From contig BAOK01000001.1 in NCBI GenBank assembly GCA_000509225.1, positions 2,340,914-2,404,913 of the forward strand: a DNA stretch of 64,000 nucleotides, in the 5' to 3' direction. Numbering within the stretch: position 1 is the stretch's first letter; each line of letters opens with the position of its first letter. Positions 59,505-64,000 of this stretch are shown here, one piece after another. The notes under the pieces were generated by a model. It ran no database searches. It was not told the origin of the DNA and was given only the letters and a program-made list of their open reading frames with translations. The translations under genes and the position numbers were made by a program. The DNA is from Parvibaculaceae bacterium Mf 1.05b.01 (GTDB lineage: Bacteria > Pseudomonadota > Alphaproteobacteria > Parvibaculales > Parvibaculaceae).

Positions 59505-59924
59505 TTAACCGAGAGCCAGAAGATTGCGAACGGCAATACCGATCAGGGCTAAAGTCGACAGCGCGAAAAGTGAGAACCGGACCAATACAATATTGACGGT
59601 GTTTTGCACCAACGAATGAACAATCCGCAGGACAACATAGGTCCACGCCAAGCCAATGTTCAGTGGATCGGCTACACCTGCTAAATGGCTGTAGACAATC
59701 AGCGCGTAGAATATTGTCGGTTGCTCGTGCAGATGGTTGTAATTGTCCGCGACCCGCTGCGCTTCTGATGGCAGGAGACCGGCCAGCGCACCTGGATGCT
59801 GGGCTTGTTGTGGATCAACATTGGCTGCACTCATAGCCGGCAGACGCCGCGCATACATCCAAAGCCACACCACCAGTGTCCAACTCACCAAAACCAGGAT
59901 CGGTGTCAGAATAGTTCCACCCAT
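59505..59924 (-). CDS. MAPEG family membrane protein
   Basis: 139 residues with four helices. LPSEAQRVADNYNHLHEQPTIF and YVVLRIVHSLVQNTVNIVLVR (read in parts) are the MAPEG signature regions with the glutathione-binding Arg/Asn. Possible glutathione transferase or structural role. Its stop lies two bases from the converging receiver gene. Confidence 0.85.
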   Translation of the reverse strand: MGGTILTPILVLVSWTLVVWLWMYARRLPAMSAANVDPQQAQHPGALAGLLPSEAQRVADNYNHLHEQPTIFYALIVYSHLAGVADPLNIGLAWTYVVLRIVHSLVQNTVNIVLVRFSLFALSTLALIGIAVRNLLALG

Positions 59925-59948
59925 GAGTTTCCCCCCTCATTTGCTGTT

Positions 59949-60022
59949 TGGAGCGGGCGAGGAGAATCGAACTCCCGTCTTAAGCTTGGGAAGCTTCTGC
60001 TCTACCATTGAGCTACGCCCGC
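59949..60022 (-). tRNA. tRNA-Gly (anticodon CCC)
   Basis: A complete cloverleaf on the minus strand. The seven-pair acceptor stem is GCGGGCG/CGCCCGC. The D arm is GCTC/GAGC. The anticodon loop TTCCCAA gives CCC. The T arm loop is TTCGATT. The discriminator T is followed by an encoded CCA. One G-A mismatch closes the anticodon stem. It reads GGG codons. Confidence 0.95.
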
Positions 60023-60130
60023 TCAGGCCCTTTTTACTAGCGCTCCAGGCACCTGCAGCGCAAGATATCAATTGGATCGTTTAGACTGCGGTGGCATTGC
60101 TGGCCGCCGCGCTTTTCGGGGGAGAAAACA

Positions 60131-60628
60131 ATGCGTTGGTGGGCAAAGGGACTTATCGGAGTGGGGCTGATCGCGGTCGCCGGTTATGGTGTGATCAAAA
60201 TTGGCGGGCCTGACCTGATCTACCCAAGAGTTGACGGGGTCAATTATGGCCCCTCATCGATTTCGTTTACGGACACTGACCCTGGTCAGACAATCGGCGG
60301 GATAGTGACGCTCGGACGCGCCGTTGATGAGACCGGTGTCGATATGTACATGGTTCATTGGGGCCTGGAAGTCGGAGAGCCTGGCGTCGAAGATGACGCG
60401 GGCAATGGCGATCATGGCGGTGACTGCAAAGGCTTTAGAGATACAGGCCACGTGGTTATGTCGATGGTCGACACAGGGGGCACACCCATCACGATGGAGA
60501 TCCCCCAAGGGACGGAAGTGCCGGAAGACGCCGTCTATTTTGTGGCACACACGATCTATAGCGGAAGACACAATCTGGCCAAATGCATCCAAATCCCTAT
60601 CGAAAACGTGGTTGATACGGCTTCCTGA
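60131..60628 (+). CDS. Membrane-anchored periplasmic hypothetical protein
   Basis: 165 residues, one N-terminal helix (GLIGVGLIAVAGYGVIKIG), the rest probably periplasmic and beta-rich. NGDHGGDCKGFRDTGHV and AHTIYSGRHNLAKC hold the only two Cys and several His, suggesting a disulfide or a metal site. No family recognised. The radical SAM gene follows after 71 bases on the same strand. Confidence 0.65.
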   Translation: MRWWAKGLIGVGLIAVAGYGVIKIGGPDLIYPRVDGVNYGPSSISFTDTDPGQTIGGIVTLGRAVDETGVDMYMVHWGLEVGEPGVEDDAGNGDHGGDCKGFRDTGHVVMSMVDTGGTPITMEIPQGTEVPEDAVYFVAHTIYSGRHNLAKCIQIPIENVVDTAS

Positions 60629-60699
60629 GGCGGATCAAATTTCTGTCAGTTGAGAAATCGATGGGGCACAAACGACCGGCTGAGTGGTAGGATCGGCTC

Positions 60700-61659
60700 A
60701 TGAATGATCCGCTGCAGCCACTCGCCGGGCAGGCGCTTGCCCCCTTTACCGACCCCACCCTTACAGCGAAAGGGGAAGCGCGCGCGCATGTGAGCCTGAC
60801 CAAGCTCGACACGCTCTGGTTCAATACCGGCACACTTTGCAATATCGAATGCGCAAGCTGCTATATCGAGTCCAGCCCTACGAACGACCGGCTTGTTTAT
60901 CTGACAGAGGCGGATGTTGCTTCTTACCTGGACGAGATCGAACGAGACACGCTTGGCACCAGGGAAATTGGTTTCACCGGCGGCGAACCCTTCATGAATC
61001 CGTCGATGCTCGCGATCCTGGAAGACACCCTTGGACGCGGATTTGATGCTTTGGTTCTTACCAACGCCATGCAACCGCTCCTTCGACCAAGGGTGAAAAA
61101 GGGCGTTGAAGAGCTGGTCAATAAGTATGGTCCGCGCCTCACTTTCCGTGTGAGTCTGGACCACTACTCGGCCGCCCTGCACGATGAAGAGCGGGGACCC
61201 GGCGCCTTTGACAAGGCGATGGAAGGTCTTGCCTTTCTCAGTTCACTAGGGGCGCAGATCACCATTGCAGGCCGAACTTGCTGGGGAGAAGACGATGTCA
61301 GTTCGCGCCTGGGATATGCCGATCTCTTCGCCGCTCAGTCTCTTGCCATCGACGCCAATGACCCGCTCACTGTCACGCTCTTTCCTGAAATGGACGAGAC
61401 TGCCGACGTGCCGGAGATTACAACTGCCTGCTGGTCGATCCTGAATGTCAATCCGAATGACATGATGTGCGCCACCAGCCGCATGGTTGTGAAGCACAAG
61501 GGTGCGGGTGCGCCCACCGTCGCTGCCTGCACATTGCTGCCCTACGACCCGCAGTTTGATCTTGGCGCGACACTTTCCGACGCGTCAAAGGACGTTGCCC
61601 TCAATCATCGGCACTGCGCAAAGTTCTGTGTATTGGGCGGGGGATCGTGCAGCACCTGA
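60700..61659 (+). CDS. Radical SAM protein of unknown substrate
   Basis: 319 residues. The 4Fe-4S motif CNIECASC spans about residues 47-54 and the SAM-binding GFTGGEPF lies about 40 residues later. Three more Cys near the end (HCAKFCVLGGGSC) plus internal Cys could bind an auxiliary cluster. It uses a 5'-deoxyadenosyl radical. No precursor peptide or cofactor pathway is evident nearby, so the substrate is open. Confidence 0.85.
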   Translation: MNDPLQPLAGQALAPFTDPTLTAKGEARAHVSLTKLDTLWFNTGTLCNIECASCYIESSPTNDRLVYLTEADVASYLDEIERDTLGTREIGFTGGEPFMNPSMLAILEDTLGRGFDALVLTNAMQPLLRPRVKKGVEELVNKYGPRLTFRVSLDHYSAALHDEERGPGAFDKAMEGLAFLSSLGAQITIAGRTCWGEDDVSSRLGYADLFAAQSLAIDANDPLTVTLFPEMDETADVPEITTACWSILNVNPNDMMCATSRMVVKHKGAGAPTVAACTLLPYDPQFDLGATLSDASKDVALNHRHCAKFCVLGGGSCST

Positions 61660-61666
61660 TCAAAGA

Positions 61667-61975
61667 TCAGTCGTCCGTTACAAGCTCGTATAGGCGGCCA
61701 GGCCGCGTCGCCTCAATCGTCTTTGAGAGCGCCTTGAGCGCTTCGGCAGGCGCCTCTTTTTGCGCAACACCCTGCCAACGAGCATAAGCTTCAGCCGTTT
61801 CCCAGCGTCCGATAACGGCAAAGGTAGCGCCGTCCCTGACCAGTTCTGCATCCACAAAGCCGTCGATACTCTCTGGGCGGGTCAACATTCCAGCTGCGAG
61901 AAATGCATGCAGGAAGGATTGTTCCGCGCCGGCTTTCACATCAAATTCGATAAAACTGCGATAGTGCGACTTCAT
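61667..61975 (-). CDS. ABM-type (antibiotic biosynthesis monooxygenase fold) small protein
   Basis: 102 residues of ferredoxin-like fold: FIEFDVKAGAEQSFLHAFLA, then FAVIGRWETAEAYARWQ, typical of ABM/dimeric alpha-beta barrel proteins. Members include heme-degrading and quinone monooxygenases. The start ATG overlaps the stop of the degenerate upstream frame (ATGA). Confidence 0.75.
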   Translation of the reverse strand: MKSHYRSFIEFDVKAGAEQSFLHAFLAAGMLTRPESIDGFVDAELVRDGATFAVIGRWETAEAYARWQGVAQKEAPAEALKALSKTIEATRPGRLYELVTDD

Positions 61976-62223
61976 GGCTGATGGATAACCTTTCCAGCCA
62001 TGAAGACATGGCAGAGCGCATCGGGTTCACCGAGGGCGGAAACATTTTCTAGCGGATTAACATTGTACATGGCATGCAGAATTTCTCTGCCCGTCTCGCC
62101 CGGCGACACAATCCTCCCATACCCCGAGATCTGTGCGGTCGCCTCCAGAAAGGAGAGGGTAGATCTATCGGAGAGATTGGCATTGTGGGTCAGCATACGC
62201 ATATGAACGCTCGTTTCCTTCAA
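61972..62223 (-). pseudogene. Remnant of an amidohydrolase C-terminus
   Basis: Up to 83 residues, best start ATG 62202. LEATAQISGYGRIVSPGETG, NPLENVSALGEPDALCHVFM and AGKVIH match, in order, the last blocks of imidazolonepropionase-like amidohydrolases. The metal-binding barrel is absent, and the sequence upstream has AAAGGAGG and an ATG that stops after five codons. It seems to be a decayed gene whose 3' end is still translated together with the ABM gene. Confidence 0.55.
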
Positions 62224-62409
62224 AATATTTCGGGCATCGGGAAGGTGTGCCTCCTTTGTTCTACCTCACCTATGCAGGTCCTTCAAATCGATCCGGCGAC
62301 ATCCCCACTATTCCCATTCGCTCTTGATACGGATCAAGGCGGGTTATCCGCAGCGGCTCGATAATGGGTATTGAGAACGCTGGGAGGCTTTCAAAGGAAG
62401 GATAAACGC

Positions 62410-62823
62410 ATGAAGAACTTACTTGTTGCTGCGCTTGCAGCCACTTTCGCTATGACGTCTGTGCCGGCAATGGCTGACGTTTTTATGCCAGGACATGAAG
62501 TTGCAGCTGTCGTTGTCGGCAATACGATTGAAGGTCAATACCGTGAGTGTGGTGCTGCCCGGAATGATTTCCGCGAACACTACACTGCTGACGGAAAAAT
62601 CAAGGGCGAAGAACGCCCCTGTAACCAGGCTGGCGACTGGGCGACCTATGGCGGTGCATGGACCGTCGAAGACGGTAAGTTCTGTGTGAACTTGGGCTCT
62701 GACCGATCAAGCGGGTGCTTCGACTATGAAGCCGGTGAAGATGGCACCCTCACTCGCGTAGGTGAGCCGGGCGTCGGCAACACGAATTTCAAAATCTATG
62801 ACGGCAATCCAAACAATCTGTAA
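62410..62823 (+). CDS. Small secreted protein
   Basis: 137 residues from ATG 62410 (AAGGA upstream). Signal peptide to PAMA-DV. The mature chain has four Cys (YRECGAA, RPCNQAG, FCVNLG, GCFDYE) probably in two disulfides, and a lipocalin- or MoaF-like beta rhythm (GNTIEGQYRECG, WATYGGAWTVEDGKFCV). Function unknown. A strong terminator follows. Confidence 0.72.
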   Translation: MKNLLVAALAATFAMTSVPAMADVFMPGHEVAAVVVGNTIEGQYRECGAARNDFREHYTADGKIKGEERPCNQAGDWATYGGAWTVEDGKFCVNLGSDRSSGCFDYEAGEDGTLTRVGEPGVGNTNFKIYDGNPNNL

Positions 62824-62840
62824 TGGATACCGACAAGACC

Positions 62841-62871
62841 TTGGAAGCGGCTTTCGGGCCGCTTCCAATTT
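62841..62871 (+). terminator. Terminator of the small secreted protein gene
   Basis: A perfect 11-bp stem (62841-62851 with 62858-62868, loop TTTCGG) followed by TTTCTTTC, 17 bases after the stop codon. Confidence 0.85.
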
Positions 62872-62875
62872 CTTT

Positions 62876-64000
62876 CTAGCGATATCGTAAATTGTTACGG
62901 TTCAGCTGATCAACGGATGAACAGCCCATCAGCTTCATATCGCGCTCAATCTCTTCTCGCAGGAGCCCAAGCGCACGCTCGACACCGGGTTGCCCAGCGG
63001 CCGACAAAGCATACAGATAGAGTCTGCCACCAGAGCAAGCTTTCGCTCCAGCGGATAGCGCTTTCAACACATGGGTGCCGCGTTGGATGCCGCCCTCGCA
63101 GATCACGTCAATCTTGTCACCTACTGCATCGACAATCTCTGCCAGCTGATCAAAGGGGCTGCGTCCGCCATCGAGTTGGCGACCACCATGGTTTGAAACC
63201 ATGATGCCGGTGCAGCCAATGTCCACAGCACGCCGGGCATCTTCCACGCTCATAATGCCTTTCAATGCGAAATGCCCGCCCCACTTGGCGCAAAGAGCTT
63301 CTGCGTCTTTCCAGCTCATGGATTGATCCAGCATGGTGGAGAAATAGTCGCCGATTGATGTCGCAATGTCTGTTCCCTCACTTACATGTTCCTGCAAATG
63401 GGGCAGCTCAAACTTGGCGTGCGTGAAATAGTTGATGGCCCACCGGGGATGGGTCGCAAAGCTGAGCAGGCTGCGAGGGGTGAGGCGCGGTGGGGAGGTA
63501 AACCCTGTTCGGAAATCCCGCTCGCGGTTCCCACCAGTGATCGTGTCCACCGTGAGGGCCATGACATCAAACTTCGCAGCCTTCGCCCGCTCCAAAATAC
63601 TGTCATTCAAGCCGCGGTCTTTGTGAAAATAGAACTGGAACATGGTGGGCGCATCAATCATGCCCGAAATTTCTTCGACACTCACGGTGCCGAGTGAGGA
63701 CACCCCAAACATGGTCTGGTATTTTTCAGCCGCCCGGGCCACCGCCCGTTCCCCATCATGATGGAAGAGACGTTGCAGCGCCGTCGGCGCGCAATAGACC
63801 GGCATGCCGAGCTTCTTGCCGAAGATCTCGACGGACAAGTCCACATTCTCGACACCTGCCAGCACGCTTGGTACCAGATCGCATGCTTCATAGGCTGCCC
63901 TATTACGCCGATAGGTCACCTCATCGTCAGCAGCACCATCAATATAGTGGAAGATCGGCCCTGGCAGGCGCTTCTTCGCAAGCTTCCGGAAATCCTGGAA
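62876..64000 (-). CDS. FMN-dependent alpha-hydroxy-acid oxidase/L-lactate dehydrogenase (5' end beyond window)
   Basis: At least 375 residues; the frame stays open to the right edge, where codons give FRKLAKKRLPGPIFHYIDGA, the family's N-terminal block, so an internal ATG at 63919 is not the start. Catalytic signatures include SNHGGRQLDGG, with the active-site His and Arg, and EGGIQRGTHVLKALSAGA with FMN-binding residues. It oxidises (S)-2-hydroxy acids such as lactate or glycolate; an electron acceptor cannot be assigned. Confidence 0.9.
   Translation of the reverse strand, partial: FQDFRKLAKKRLPGPIFHYIDGAADDEVTYRRNRAAYEACDLVPSVLAGVENVDLSVEIFGKKLGMPVYCAPTALQRLFHHDGERAVARAAEKYQTMFGVSSLGTVSVEEISGMIDAPTMFQFYFHKDRGLNDSILERAKAAKFDVMALTVDTITGGNRERDFRTGFTSPPRLTPRSLLSFATHPRWAINYFTHAKFELPHLQEHVSEGTDIATSIGDYFSTMLDQSMSWKDAEALCAKWGGHFALKGIMSVEDARRAVDIGCTGIMVSNHGGRQLDGGRSPFDQLAEIVDAVGDKIDVICEGGIQRGTHVLKALSAGAKACSGGRLYLYALSAAGQPGVERALGLLREEIERDMKLMGCSSVDQLNRNNLRYR

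Overview
The window looks like a chromosomal stretch of a moderately GC-rich alphaproteobacterium. The signs are a class I (archaeal-type) lysyl-tRNA synthetase, a PodJ-like polarity protein preceded by GANTC and CtrA-like sites, DUF952-pyrD and ccdA-DUF3429 gene pairs, GPDRRR-tailed receiver proteins and a Lhr/PdeM repair pair. The dense acyl-CoA and alpha/beta-hydrolase gene content would suit a lipid- or hydrocarbon-using marine Parvibaculum-like lineage, but that placement is inference.

Region by region. 1-8.3 kb: the 3' end of an unidentified gene, a VOC protein, a styrene-oxide-isomerase-like membrane protein, a DJ-1/PfpI protein, an HSL-type esterase, three tandem two-hot-dog thioesterase paralogues and an acyl-CoA dehydrogenase. 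8.3-12.9 kb: a minus-strand run of two alpha/beta hydrolases, two crotonases and a 2-hydroxychromene-2-carboxylate isomerase-like protein. 13-16.4 kb: a PH-domain protein, a cold-shock protein, a candidate small RNA, an unusual all-acidic repeat protein, a long-chain acyl-CoA dehydrogenase and a MerR regulator with its probable operator. 16.4-24.5 kb: cell-envelope genes (CAP lipoprotein, TRAP binding protein, PodJ-like protein, TauE/SafE with TIGR02186, CcdA, DUF3429). 24.5-31 kb: PdeM/Lhr DNA repair, MscS channel, lipoprotein, quinone oxidoreductase. 31-40.9 kb: acyl-CoA ligase, esterase, TetR, FMO-type monooxygenase, two PaaI thioesterases, MATE pump, ArsC-like protein, pyrD.

41.0-43.4 kb is a visibly AT-richer insertion: an IS1595-family-like transposase plus four small passenger genes, bounded by 16/19-matching inverted repeats and a 13-bp direct repeat. 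It sits between the divergent DUF952 gene and an S24/LexA-like repressor. Two passengers are divergent with start codons that overlap by two bases. One of them has an R-x4-H motif like that of HEPN ribonucleases.

43.4-64 kb: S24 repressor, two exported hypotheticals, class I LysRS, a membrane histidine kinase with a degenerate phosphotransfer tail, a DinG-like helicase, TerB-like protein, sterol desaturase/hydroxylase, SixA-like phosphatase, a membrane-anchored solute-binding protein, a fused MshEN-glycosyltransferase followed by two receiver proteins, MAPEG, tRNA-Gly(CCC), a radical SAM protein, a decayed amidohydrolase tail, and an alpha-hydroxy-acid oxidase running off the right edge.
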